A DNA stretch of 60,810 nt from Pseudomonadota bacterium. Lineage in GTDB: Bacteria; Pseudomonadota; Alphaproteobacteria; Rickettsiales; RGZB01. The stretch covers positions 1 to 60,810 of the forward strand of contig RGZB01000008.1 in NCBI GenBank assembly GCA_010031735.1, written 5' to 3'. The notes under the pieces were generated by a model. The model was not told the origin of the DNA and ran no database searches. It saw only the letters and a program-made list of their open reading frames with translations. A program made the position numbers and the translations under genes. The stretch's first letter is position 1; every line of letters starts with the position of its first letter. Shown in pieces: positions 17,492 through 24,980 of this stretch.

Positions 17492-18337
17492 ATGAATAAA
17501 ACCGAATTATTAAAATTTCAGTTAGAAATGGGTGCGGACGAGTCGATCGGACACACTCCGGTGAACCGTTTGCTTGCTGCCAAGAAGCCGGTAGGATCAG
17601 AGACGGTGATAGAAGAGTCGAGAACAGCAACGAAGGCACCTACACCATCAGCGACAGCAGAACCCACGATGCCTGCCACAAAAAAATCCTCCACCCCCGC
17701 ACTCTCTTCGAACGTTTCCGCAGCGATCGCAAAGGCAAAAGAATTGGCCAGTGCGGCAAAAACGCTCGAAGAACTACGCGCGGCCGTGCAATCTTTCGAT
17801 GGTTTGGCGATCAAAAAAACCGCGACCAATACGGTGTTCTCCGATGGTAACAGACACGCACCGGTGATGTTCATCGGCGAAGCACCGGGCGCCAACGAGG
17901 ATGCAGAGGGCATCCCCTTCTGCGGTATCAGCGGCAAATTGCTCGACACCATGCTCGGCACGATCGGCATCACGCGTGCAGAGAATGCCTACATCACCAA
18001 CACGATCTTCTGGCGGCCGCCGGGCAATCGTCGTCCGACACCCGAGGAACTGATGATCTGCCGTCCGTTCGTTGAAAAACACATCGCACTTCTCAATCCA
18101 AAAATGCTGGTGCTGGTCGGTGGCACCGCAACTGCTGCACTGCTCGATGATTCCGTCAGTGTGTCGCGGCTTCGGGGTAAATTCCATAGCTACAAAACCC
18201 CGTTTGCGGAAAATCCGTACCCGGTTGGGGTCCTTTTCCACCCCTCCTACCTGCTCCGTTCACCGCTGCAAAAACGCCTTGCCTGGCACGACCTGCAGAT
18301 CCTCCGCGACCGTTTAGAGCAGGACAAGGTCCTCTAG
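17492..18337 (+). CDS. Uracil-DNA glycosylase, family 4-like, lacking most FeS cysteines
   Basis: Removes uracil from DNA in base-excision repair. After a disordered Ala/Thr/Ser/Pro-rich N-terminus (about 1-85) comes the glycosylase core with GEAPGANED (about 129-137), YITNTIFWRPPGNRRPT and the second motif HPSYLLR. Family 4 enzymes normally hold a 4Fe-4S cluster on four cysteines. Here the usual N-terminal pair is replaced by GLAIKK, the third position is Trp in FWRPPGNR, and only the fourth (MICRPF) remains. I believe the Trp form is common in alphaproteobacteria, so the enzyme is probably active without a cluster. Confidence 0.88.
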   Translation: MNKTELLKFQLEMGADESIGHTPVNRLLAAKKPVGSETVIEESRTATKAPTPSATAEPTMPATKKSSTPALSSNVSAAIAKAKELASAAKTLEELRAAVQSFDGLAIKKTATNTVFSDGNRHAPVMFIGEAPGANEDAEGIPFCGISGKLLDTMLGTIGITRAENAYITNTIFWRPPGNRRPTPEELMICRPFVEKHIALLNPKMLVLVGGTATAALLDDSVSVSRLRGKFHSYKTPFAENPYPVGVLFHPSYLLRSPLQKRLAWHDLQILRDRLEQDKVL

Positions 18338-18663
18338 TCCTTTTTCGGGCTGCTTATTCCCTCGGGATGGCGATTTGCGATGCCCAAATTATAAAAAATG
18401 AAACGTTTCTTGTAAATAGAAGGTAAAAATTACCCTTCGGTTAATATATTGTTTTAAAACAATAAAATTAGATTCTTGTGACCTCAATGCACCACGCGAA
18501 AGCAAAAATCGTTTCGCATTTTATAAAATCCGATGAAATGATTGGTGGCCATTTGCCATTAGAGTAGATTGACTATGTTGTCACACACATACTATGGTGT
18601 GAGGGTAAGTGAAACATGTCTCGGTGAGACATAACTAACAATGAAGACGTGGGAGAAATATGT
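18338..18663 (+). other. AT-rich, palindrome-rich region upstream of the pilin
   Basis: No gene is visible in this 326-base gap. It holds four successive inverted repeats: TATTGTTTTAAAACAATA, a perfect 18-base palindrome (18447-18464); ATTTTATAAAAT (18518-18529); TCACAC/GTGTGA with a ten-base spacer (18581-18602); and ATGTCTC-GGT-GAGACAT (18616-18632). The region is clearly more AT-rich than the flanking genes. The last repeat would form a hairpin in the 5' leader of the pilin mRNA. Confidence 0.6.
18569..18598 (+). promoter_or_regulatory. Possible pilin promoter overlapped by an operator-like repeat
   Basis: TTGACT (18569-18574), an 18-base spacer, then TATGGT (18593-18598). The inverted repeat TCACAC/GTGTGA straddles the -10, which would suit a repressor. 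The match is moderate. Confidence 0.35.
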
Positions 18664-19380
18664 ATGCGTCAAAAGACAAATCGTAAGAATAAGCAGGCGG
18701 GCTTCACGCTGGTAGAGTTGGCGATCGTGATCGTGATCATCGGCCTTATCGTCGGCGGCGTACTCGTCGGCCAAGATCTGATTAAAGCGGCGCAGGTTCG
18801 CGCCGTAGTATCTCAAATCCAATCACTGGATGCGGCGATCAATACGTTCCGTTCGAAATACGACGGCCTGCCGGGTGACCTTACCCGTGCAGTATCGTTC
18901 GGCCTTGGTGCAGCCAACGGTAACGGCGATGGTCTGATCCATGGTACCGCAACCCCGTATACGGCATTCGATGGTGAGATCCAGCAGTTCTGGCATCACC
19001 TGAGCGTGGCGCAGCTGGTTGCTGGTAACTATGACGGTTCTGGTACGCTGCTTGGTGAAGACTTCCCGGACAATAAACTGAAAAAAGGTGGTATCATTGC
19101 CTTTGGTCCGAGCGGTTCTTCACTGAACTTCTATGCGATCGGTGTTGCAACGGGTGGTGTGAACTACACCAACGGTATCACTCCGGTGGAAGCATTCGGT
19201 ATCGACTCTAAACTCGATGACGGTTTCCCGGATACGGGTATCGTGACCGCACATGATGGTGGTGCAGCTGTGGAAGGCGGCACGAATGCGGGTGGTTGCT
19301 TTACCAACGACACGCCGCGTGAATTCTCTATCCCGACCCAGAACAACCTCTGCGGTCTGCAAGTTCGTATCTCTGGCTAG
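18664..19380 (+). CDS. Type IV pilin-like (prepilin) protein
   Basis: A 238-residue protein with a class III prepilin signal. A short basic leader ends KNKQAG, followed by FTLVELAIVIVIIGLIVGG, with Glu at position 5 of the mature protein as in type IV pilins and type II pseudopilins. The globular domain is Gly/Asn-rich and has two cysteines near the end (GGCFTN and NLCGLQ) that could form a disulphide. The ATG at 18664 has GGGAG eight bases upstream and is preferred over a GTG at 18649. No pilus assembly genes are nearby. A strong terminator follows, so it is a single-gene unit. Confidence 0.88.
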   Translation: MRQKTNRKNKQAGFTLVELAIVIVIIGLIVGGVLVGQDLIKAAQVRAVVSQIQSLDAAINTFRSKYDGLPGDLTRAVSFGLGAANGNGDGLIHGTATPYTAFDGEIQQFWHHLSVAQLVAGNYDGSGTLLGEDFPDNKLKKGGIIAFGPSGSSLNFYAIGVATGGVNYTNGITPVEAFGIDSKLDDGFPDTGIVTAHDGGAAVEGGTNAGGCFTNDTPREFSIPTQNNLCGLQVRISG

Positions 19381-19404
19381 TCGATACGAATACGCAAGAA
19401 TACG

Positions 19405-19434
19405 AAAGGGCCATCTTCGGATGGCCCTTTTTTT
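19405..19434 (+). terminator. Terminator of the pilin gene
   Basis: Eight-base-pair stem GGGCCATC/GATGGCCC (19408-19427) closed by a TTCG tetraloop and followed by seven or more Ts. It lies 25 bases past the pilin stop. Confidence 0.93.
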
Positions 19435-19541
19435 ATCTGCTGTCTCTATGCGGAATCCTTAGAAATCCCCGCCTGCCCTGTATAGGTTCCTTATCAGAAA
19501 CGTTCTATCCCTAAAGATCATTCATTTATGGAGATAGACAT

Positions 19542-20048
19542 ATGACAACCATCACTGGAACCTTCAGCACCCGTGCAGAAGCCGAATCTGCCATCAGTTC
19601 ATTAGAAGCACGCGGCATTACGCCTTCTGAAATCGGACTGATGATGACGGACACCACGCATAAGAAAATGTTCAATGATTCCGTGAATAACGATGAACGC
19701 ACGGCAGCATCGGTAAAGGCTGCAGGCAGCGGTGCCGTGATCGGTAGCGCGCTCGGCGGTATCCTGGGTGGCCTCACGGCTGTTGCCGCGATCGGCGTCC
19801 CAGGCCTTGGCTTACTCGCTGCCGGCCCCGTGATCGCTATCCTAACCGGTGCGGGTGCAGGTGCGGCGACCGGAACCTTCGCAGGTGCCCTCATTGGTGC
19901 AGGCATCCCTGATGCAGAAGCCAACGAATATGAGGGTGCACTCCGGTCGGGTAAAGCGATCGTCACCGTACATACAAACGATGAGGCGAAAGCAACAACC
20001 GCAAAAGAAATATTGCGTCCTTATAATTCCTTTTATAGGGCTGCCTAG
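19542..20048 (+). CDS. Glycine-zipper stress-type protein
   Basis: A 168-residue protein. The N-terminus (TGTFSTRAEAESAISSLEARG) resembles the YflT/general stress protein 17M-type domain. The middle (about 62-130) is a long Gly/Ala-rich hydrophobic stretch with GSALGGILGGL and GAGAGAATGTFAGALIG, typical of glycine-zipper segments that insert into membranes. The end (SGKAIVTVHTNDEAKATTA) returns to a small alpha/beta fold. The function is unknown; similar proteins are often stress-induced. It has its own ribosome-binding site (GGAG) and terminator, so it is a monocistronic unit. Confidence 0.8.
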   Translation: MTTITGTFSTRAEAESAISSLEARGITPSEIGLMMTDTTHKKMFNDSVNNDERTAASVKAAGSGAVIGSALGGILGGLTAVAAIGVPGLGLLAAGPVIAILTGAGAGAATGTFAGALIGAGIPDAEANEYEGALRSGKAIVTVHTNDEAKATTAKEILRPYNSFYRAA

Positions 20049-20060
20049 CACGCATCAGAA

Positions 20061-20086
20061 AGGGGCGGATTTTCCGCCCTTTTTTT
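20061..20086 (+). terminator. Terminator of the glycine-zipper gene
   Basis: Stem GGGCGGA/TCCGCCC (20063-20069 with 20073-20079), a three-base loop and seven Ts. Confidence 0.88.
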
Positions 20087-20120
20087 GTACCGAAGAAGGA
20101 GGTGGTAGCTTAAGGGGAAC

Positions 20121-20195
20121 TGGTGCCACCAGTGGGAATCGGACCCACGGCCTCGTCATTACCAATGACGCGCTCTGCCACTGAGCTATGGCGGC
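20121..20195 (-). tRNA. tRNA-Thr(GGT)
   Basis: Read leftward the 75-base gene begins GCCGCCATAGCTCAGT and ends TGGTGGCACCA, with the CCA encoded. The seven-base-pair acceptor stem GCCGCCA/TGGTGGC has one G-U pair. The anticodon arm is CGTCA-TTGGTAA-TGACG, giving anticodon GGT, and the T arm has GTGGG-TCCGATT-CCCAC. Confidence 0.96.
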
Positions 20196-20237
20196 ACATT
20201 AGCGGCACACTTTCGCGACAGTCCGCGTAAAGTGGCG

Positions 20238-20266
20238 CTTGCAGGGGCACACACTTAGAATATAAT
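20238..20266 (+). promoter_or_regulatory. Sigma-70 promoter for the small basic protein
   Basis: CTTGCA (20238-20243), a 17-base spacer and a perfect TATAAT (20261-20266). Transcription would begin near 20273. Confidence 0.55.
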
Positions 20267-20298
20267 CGTTGGGAATGCAATATTTATGTGGGCCACCC

Positions 20299-20463
20299 GT
20301 GGAAAAAGATAGAGCTACTCAAAATCGTGAAAAGCGCCATGCTAATACGAAAAAGCAGCAGGATGCGCGTAAAAAGAAACTGGAAAAGGCGCTCAAAGAG
20401 AATCTGCAACGTCGGAAAAAATCTTCTGCAGAGTCGCCCGATTCTGAGGGTAGCAAAGGTTAA
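20299..20463 (+). CDS. Small basic protein, hypothetical
   Basis: A very basic peptide of 54 residues from GTG 20299, or 62 residues from ATG 20275. It is rich in Lys, Arg, Glu and Gln and helical in the middle. The motif ALKENLQRRKK resembles small alphaproteobacterial proteins near dcd/murA that I remember with ALRANLRRRKAQ; no function is known. A good promoter ends nine bases before ATG 20275, so that start would give an almost leaderless message. Neither start has a clear Shine-Dalgarno. A weak AT-rich hairpin (ATTACAT/ATGTAAT, 20474-20494) follows. Confidence 0.55.
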   Translation: MEKDRATQNREKRHANTKKQQDARKKKLEKALKENLQRRKKSSAESPDSEGSKG

Positions 20464-20504
20464 TGACGATTTTATTACATGAATAAAATGTAATTAAAAT
20501 TCTT

Positions 20505-20828
20505 TTGTTTCCCGCGTTTTTTGACTACCATTCATACGTGGGCAGAAAAGTACCAAAAACAAAGAAACAAAAAGCACGTGCGCGGATGCGGCGCCTGCAT
20601 ATCATATTAGCCCACGAACGCATCCACGAAGAGAATCGGCGCAAGATCAAGGAAGAGGAGCAGACGCGTCGAAGAGGGTTTAAACGCAAACTAACAGGAG
20701 GCTTCGCAGTGCCGCAGAAAGAAGAGTTAGGCGACAAGGTCGAAAAGTGGCGTGAACGCGTAGACTCGATGCGTTCCAAAATGCGTTCTGGCCGCGAGCA
20801 GGCCCGCAACATGTGGAAAGGCCGCTAG
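20505..20828 (+). CDS. Small basic, helical hypothetical protein
   Basis: A 107-residue, Arg/Lys-rich protein with long helices (residues about 20-55 and 75-100, for example HEENRRKIKEEEQTRR). The first 12 residues look unlike the rest; a GTG at 20538 (starting VGRKVPKTKKQ) gives a more homogeneous 96-residue protein and may be the real start. No family recognised. A short stem-loop with a T-run begins at its stop codon, supporting that it is transcribed. Confidence 0.5.
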   Translation: MFPAFFDYHSYVGRKVPKTKKQKARARMRRLHIILAHERIHEENRRKIKEEEQTRRRGFKRKLTGGFAVPQKEELGDKVEKWRERVDSMRSKMRSGREQARNMWKGR

Positions 20829-20850
20829 GCTTCTTCCCAAGCCGTTTTTT
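20828..20850 (+). terminator. Short terminator after the small basic gene
   Basis: Five-base-pair stem GGCTT/AAGCC (20828-20832 with 20839-20843), then G and six Ts. Weak stem but good T-run. Confidence 0.55.
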
Positions 20851-20864
20851 ATCCCATTTAATCC

Positions 20865-20893
20865 TTGCACTGCTGGGCAATTAGCCCTATGAC
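20865..20893 (+). promoter_or_regulatory. Possible promoter of dcd-murA
   Basis: TTGCAC (20865-20870), a 17-base spacer, TATGAC (20888-20893), located 34 bases before the dcd start and just after a terminator. Confidence 0.42.
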
Positions 20894-20926
20894 TTTCTTC
20901 TATTTTATTGCTTTGGAGAATTACTG

Positions 20927-21496
20927 ATGTCGGTCATGTCTGACCTTTGGATTCGTGAGCAGGCGCTGAAGAAAGGCATGATTGAACCTTTCGTCGACCG
21001 CCAGCAAAAAGAGGATGCGAAAAAACGTGGTATGATTTCATACGGACTCTCCTCGTATGGTTACGATGCCCGTGTCTCCAACGAATTCAAGATATTCACC
21101 AACGTCGACTCCGCGACCGTCGATCCCAAAGCATTCGATACCAATAGCTTCGTCGACCGTAAAACCGATGTCTGCATCATCCCGCCGAACAGCTTCGCAC
21201 TCGCTCGCACGGTCGAATATTTCCGTATCCCGCGTGATGTGCTCGTCGTTTGCGTTGGCAAATCCACTTATGCGCGCTGCGGCATCATCGTGAACGTCAC
21301 CCCGCTGGAGCCGGAATGGGAGGGGCATGTGACCTTGGAATTCTCCAACACCACGCCGCTGCCGGCAAAAATCTACGCCAATGAAGGCGCGTGCCAGTTC
21401 CTCTTCCTGCAAGGCGACCAGAGCTGTGAAACATCGTATGCCGACCGTGCAGGTAAATACATGAAGCAAACCGGCGTGACCTTACCGAAAATTTAG
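20927..21496 (+). CDS. dcd: dCTP deaminase
   Basis: Deaminates dCTP to dUTP to feed dTMP synthesis. The 189-residue protein shows the trimeric dUTPase-like fold signatures: [54 protein letters not shown] and the C-terminal [13 protein letters not shown] second in-frame ATG three codons downstream (MSDLW) is also possible. The gene is followed six bases later by murA. Confidence 0.96.
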   Translation: MSVMSDLWIREQALKKGMIEPFVDRQQKEDAKKRGMISYGLSSYGYDARVSNEFKIFTNVDSATVDPKAFDTNSFVDRKTDVCIIPPNSFALARTVEYFRIPRDVLVVCVGKSTYARCGIIVNVTPLEPEWEGHVTLEFSNTTPLPAKIYANEGACQFLFLQGDQSCETSYADRAGKYMKQTGVTLPKI

Positions 21497-21501
21497 CAAC
21501 T

Positions 21502-22794
21502 ATGGATGCAATTCGTATCAGCGGTGGAATTCCTTTGCATGGCACGATCCCGGTCGGCGGTGCAAAGAACGCGGCGTTACCTTTGATGGCCGCATGCCTT
21601 CTGACAGACAAGAAGATGACATTATCCAATCTTCCCCATCTGATGGATATCACCACGATGGCAAACCTGCTCGTGCATCTGGGCGTACGTCTCTCGCTGG
21701 ATGGCTGTTCGGAATTCGATGGACACACCGGTCGTGTCATCGAGTTCGATGCAAGCGGCGTTACCAATACCACCGCACCTTACGAATTGGTAAGCAAGAT
21801 GCGCGCTTCTGTCGTCGTGCTGGGTCCGCTGGTTGCCCGTTTGGGCCATGCCAAAGTATCACTGCCGGGTGGCTGCGCAATCGGTCCGCGCCCGATCAAC
21901 CTGCATCTGCAGGCACTCGAGAAACTCGGCGCGCAAATCACGCTTGAACACGGCTATATCGAAGCGAAAGCACCGAAAGGGCTAAAAGGGGCTGAGATCC
22001 ATTTCCCGATCGTTTCCGTCGGTGCGACGGAAAACGCGATGATGGCCGCAACACTTGCGGAAGGCACTACCGTTATCCATAACGCGGCATGCGAGCCAGA
22101 GATCACCGACCTTGGCCAATGTCTGAACACCATGGGTGCTGAAATCTCTGGGCTTGATACGCGCACACTCGTGATCAAAGGTAAACCTTCGCTCGGATCA
22201 ACGAACTATGCCGTGATTGCCGACCGCATCGAAGCCGGCACTTACGCGATTGCCGCTTCCATCACCGGTGGGGATATCGAACTCACCGGCATCAACGAAT
22301 CCATCATGGGCGCGACGTTCGAGAAATTGCTCGCCTCTGGCACCGAGATATCGAAAACGGAAACCGGCCTGCGCTTCCGCCGTAAGGGCGATATCCTTCC
22401 GCTCGATATCGAGACGGCACCCTACCCGCTCTTTGCCACCGATATGCAAGCGCAGTTCATGGCATTACTCTGCCTTGCAAAGGGCACCTCGCACTTAACC
22501 GAAACCATCTTCGAGAACCGCTTCATGCATGTGCCGGAACTGATGCGCATGGGTGCAAAGATCGATGTAGAGGGCAATACCTGTACCATCTATGGCATCA
22601 AGGCATTCAAAGATGCTGAGGTGATGGCGACGGATCTCCGTGCTTCGGTGTCACTCGTGCTGGCCGCCCTCGCTGCAAAAGGTGAAACCACCATCAACCG
22701 CGTGTATCACATCGACCGCGGTTATGAATCCATCGAAGAAAAATTGGGTGCGTGCGGTGCAAAGATCGGCCGCGTGCGCGCACTCGCGACGTAA
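21502..22794 (+). CDS. murA: UDP-N-acetylglucosamine 1-carboxyvinyltransferase
   Basis: MurA adds enolpyruvate to UDP-GlcNAc, the first committed step of peptidoglycan synthesis and the target of fosfomycin. The 430-residue length is normal. The active-site loop [14 protein letters not shown] has the nucleophile Cys125, so the enzyme should be fosfomycin-sensitive rather than the Asp variant. The N-terminal [14 protein letters not shown] and the [12 protein letters not shown] and [13 protein letters not shown] segments also match. It is cotranscribed with dcd and ends one base before the convergent exporter gene. Confidence 0.97.
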   Translation: MDAIRISGGIPLHGTIPVGGAKNAALPLMAACLLTDKKMTLSNLPHLMDITTMANLLVHLGVRLSLDGCSEFDGHTGRVIEFDASGVTNTTAPYELVSKMRASVVVLGPLVARLGHAKVSLPGGCAIGPRPINLHLQALEKLGAQITLEHGYIEAKAPKGLKGAEIHFPIVSVGATENAMMAATLAEGTTVIHNAACEPEITDLGQCLNTMGAEISGLDTRTLVIKGKPSLGSTNYAVIADRIEAGTYAIAASITGGDIELTGINESIMGATFEKLLASGTEISKTETGLRFRRKGDILPLDIETAPYPLFATDMQAQFMALLCLAKGTSHLTETIFENRFMHVPELMRMGAKIDVEGNTCTIYGIKAFKDAEVMATDLRASVSLVLAALAAKGETTINRVYHIDRGYESIEEKLGACGAKIGRVRALAT

Positions 22795-22795
22795 G

Positions 22796-24559
22796 CTAAT
22801 TCCCAAACTGCATTTCTGCCAGGCGCGCATAGAGCGAACCTTGCGCCACGAGTTCCTTATGTGTGCCCATCGCTTCGATGCGGCCTTTATCGATCACGAT
22901 GATCTTGCTTGCCTTGAGCACCGTTGCTAAACGATGTGCGATCACGATGGTCGTGCAACTCTGCATCACTTTCTCCAGCGCCTCCTGAACCAGGTGCTCG
23001 CTTTCGGCATCGAGTGCATTTGTAGCCTCATCCAGGAGCAGCACTTTCGGCTTCTTCACCACCGCGCGTGCAAGCGCGATACGTTGGCGTTCACCGCCGG
23101 AAATGCGCACACCACGCTCCCCGAGGAAAGTATCGAACCCTTGTGGTAGGCGCTGGATGAAACCATACGCATTGGCGATCTTTGCCGCTTCTTCGATTTC
23201 CGCATCCGTTGCGCTTAGATTGCCAAAGCGGATATTCTCACGCGCGGTTTCGGAAAATACCACGGGGTCTTGCGTGACATAGGCAAATTGGTTTCGGAGC
23301 GCCTGCAGATCGACCTCCTTGATCGGCAACCCATCGAGGCGAATCTCGCCGCTTGCCGGGTCGTAGAAACGCAGAAGTAGCTGTAGGATCGTACTTTTAC
23401 CGGCGCCGGACGGCCCTACGATCGCCACCATCTCGCCTGCATTTACCTTGAAAGAGACATGATCGAGCGCTGGTGTGCCTGGCTTTGAGGGATACGAGAA
23501 CTTCACATTATCGAATTCCACCTCACCTTTGCCACCCGCGGGGATGGAGCGCGGATTGTCCGGTGAGCGAATGGGCGATACGTATGCGAGGATCTCTGCG
23601 ATACGTTCCGATGCACCTGCTGCGCGCTGCAAATCACCCACGATATCGCTGATGACACCCAAGGCTGAAGCTGCCATCACCGCATAGAAGATGAAGGCAG
23701 AGAGTTCACCGGCTGAGATACGTCCCGCAAGCACATCTTTGCCGCCGAGCCATAGGATGAGTGTGATGAAACCGAACACCAGCATGATGGTGAGCGAAGA
23801 AAGTTTGGAACGCGCACGCACGCGTTGCATTGCTGCCAACCTTGCATCTTCGACCACGACACCGATGCGTGCTGCCTGTTCCGCCTCGCGGCCGTAAGCC
23901 TGCACGGTCTTGATGTTATTGATGATCTCGTTTACGGATGCTGAAACCGCCGCGACCTTATCCTGCGATTCACGCGAAAGATGGCGCACTTTTTTCGCGA
24001 GCGATAGGATTACAATCACAATGATCGGGATCACCACCGCGACATAGAGCGAGAGCTTCGGACTGGTAAATACAATCAACACGATACTGCCAACGAGAAT
24101 GAGAGCGTTACGCACCAGGAACGCAAGGCTGGTGCCAATCACCATCTGCAATACCGTCGTATCCGTGGTGATGCGCGATAACATCTCACCGGTTTTGGCT
24201 TGCTCGTAGAATTCCGGGGAGAGCGACAGCAGCTTGCTGAAAATATCTTTCCGTATCTCGGCTACCACCTGCTCCCCTACCTTGGTGATAAGGAAGTGGC
24301 GAAGATAGGCCGCCACCGAAAGGATGGCCGTTACGGCAAGTAACCCGCCGAGTGCGGCATCGAGCATCCAGCGGTTGTTATGGGAGAATCCGGTATCGAT
24401 CAGGTTCTTCAAACCCACACCGAGGGAGAGCAGGCTCACCGACGAGATCGCGAGCACAAAGAACAAGAGCACGATATTGCGACGATGCGGCTGTAGATAC
24501 CGCATGATGAACTTCAGGTTCTTCAGGCTTGATTTGGGTGCTTGGCCTTCGGGAATCAT
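22796..24559 (-). CDS. MsbA-like lipid/multidrug ABC exporter
   Basis: A 587-residue half-transporter with an N-terminal six-helix membrane domain (about 25-315) and a C-terminal ATPase domain. The ATPase has Walker A GPSGAGKST, the Q-loop YVTQDPVVFSE, signature ISGGERQR, Walker B VLLLDEATNALD and the H-loop IVIAHRLAT. This architecture fits MsbA-type flippases of lipid A-core or related multidrug exporters; the substrate cannot be read from sequence. I chose the start at 24559 because its ATG overlaps the cyaY stop as ATGA and the protein then begins MIPEGQAPK. A 48-residue longer frame would run far into cyaY. Confidence 0.93.
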   Translation of the reverse strand: MIPEGQAPKSSLKNLKFIMRYLQPHRRNIVLLFFVLAISSVSLLSLGVGLKNLIDTGFSHNNRWMLDAALGGLLAVTAILSVAAYLRHFLITKVGEQVVAEIRKDIFSKLLSLSPEFYEQAKTGEMLSRITTDTTVLQMVIGTSLAFLVRNALILVGSIVLIVFTSPKLSLYVAVVIPIIVIVILSLAKKVRHLSRESQDKVAAVSASVNEIINNIKTVQAYGREAEQAARIGVVVEDARLAAMQRVRARSKLSSLTIMLVFGFITLILWLGGKDVLAGRISAGELSAFIFYAVMAASALGVISDIVGDLQRAAGASERIAEILAYVSPIRSPDNPRSIPAGGKGEVEFDNVKFSYPSKPGTPALDHVSFKVNAGEMVAIVGPSGAGKSTILQLLLRFYDPASGEIRLDGLPIKEVDLQALRNQFAYVTQDPVVFSETARENIRFGNLSATDAEIEEAAKIANAYGFIQRLPQGFDTFLGERGVRISGGERQRIALARAVVKKPKVLLLDEATNALDAESEHLVQEALEKVMQSCTTIVIAHRLATVLKASKIIVIDKGRIEAMGTHKELVAQGSLYARLAEMQFGN

Positions 24560-24885
24560 GCGAGTTTCACTTTCATACCGGCAACGGCGGCGAGTTCTTG
24601 TTCCAACATATCGAGTAGCAACGGCCCTTTTTTGGAACGCCACGCCTTTACCGCCGGATCGTAGACAAAATAACTGGCGCCTGAGACCGGGGATGCCATC
24701 CATATCTGCTGGGTGGGCTTGTGCATATTGATGACATACTGGCGATCGTCTTTGAGCGTTATCTCGAGGATACCCGACATATATTCCACACTGAGCGCAC
24801 GGGCAGCGTCCGCATCCTCTATCGTCTCCGCCAGGCGCGAGAGCAGGCCTTCTACCATGGTCTGATATTCGTTTTCCGGTAACAT
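24556..24885 (-). CDS. cyaY: Frataxin-like iron donor CyaY
   Basis: A small acidic protein matching bacterial frataxin: an N-terminal acidic helix (EYQTMVEGLLSRLAETIEDA), the beta strands SGILEITLKDDRQYVINMHKP and QQIWMASPVSGASYFVY, then WRSKKG and a final helix. Frataxins bind iron and tune iron-sulphur cluster assembly. The start at 24885 gives 109 residues, the usual CyaY size, and leaves 95 bases for a divergent promoter with the PBP gene; the longer frame from 24966 (136 residues) would leave only 14. It is translationally coupled to the exporter gene. Confidence 0.85.
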   Translation of the reverse strand: MLPENEYQTMVEGLLSRLAETIEDADAARALSVEYMSGILEITLKDDRQYVINMHKPTQQIWMASPVSGASYFVYDPAVKAWRSKKGPLLLDMLEQELAAVAGMKVKLA

Positions 24886-24980
24886 AAGTAGACCGAAGGT
24901 TTCCAGTTGTGTGTTCGGCGCAATAAGTATATCTTCTTGCCGCAGCTTACAACCCATTTCTGACAAGACTAGCGCGCCTT

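Noticed and set aside
18545-18560. Possible sigma-54 promoter before the pilin (GG and GC elements near GGTGGCCATTTGC)
   Set aside because: The GG and GC are nine rather than ten bases apart and the rest of the consensus is poor.
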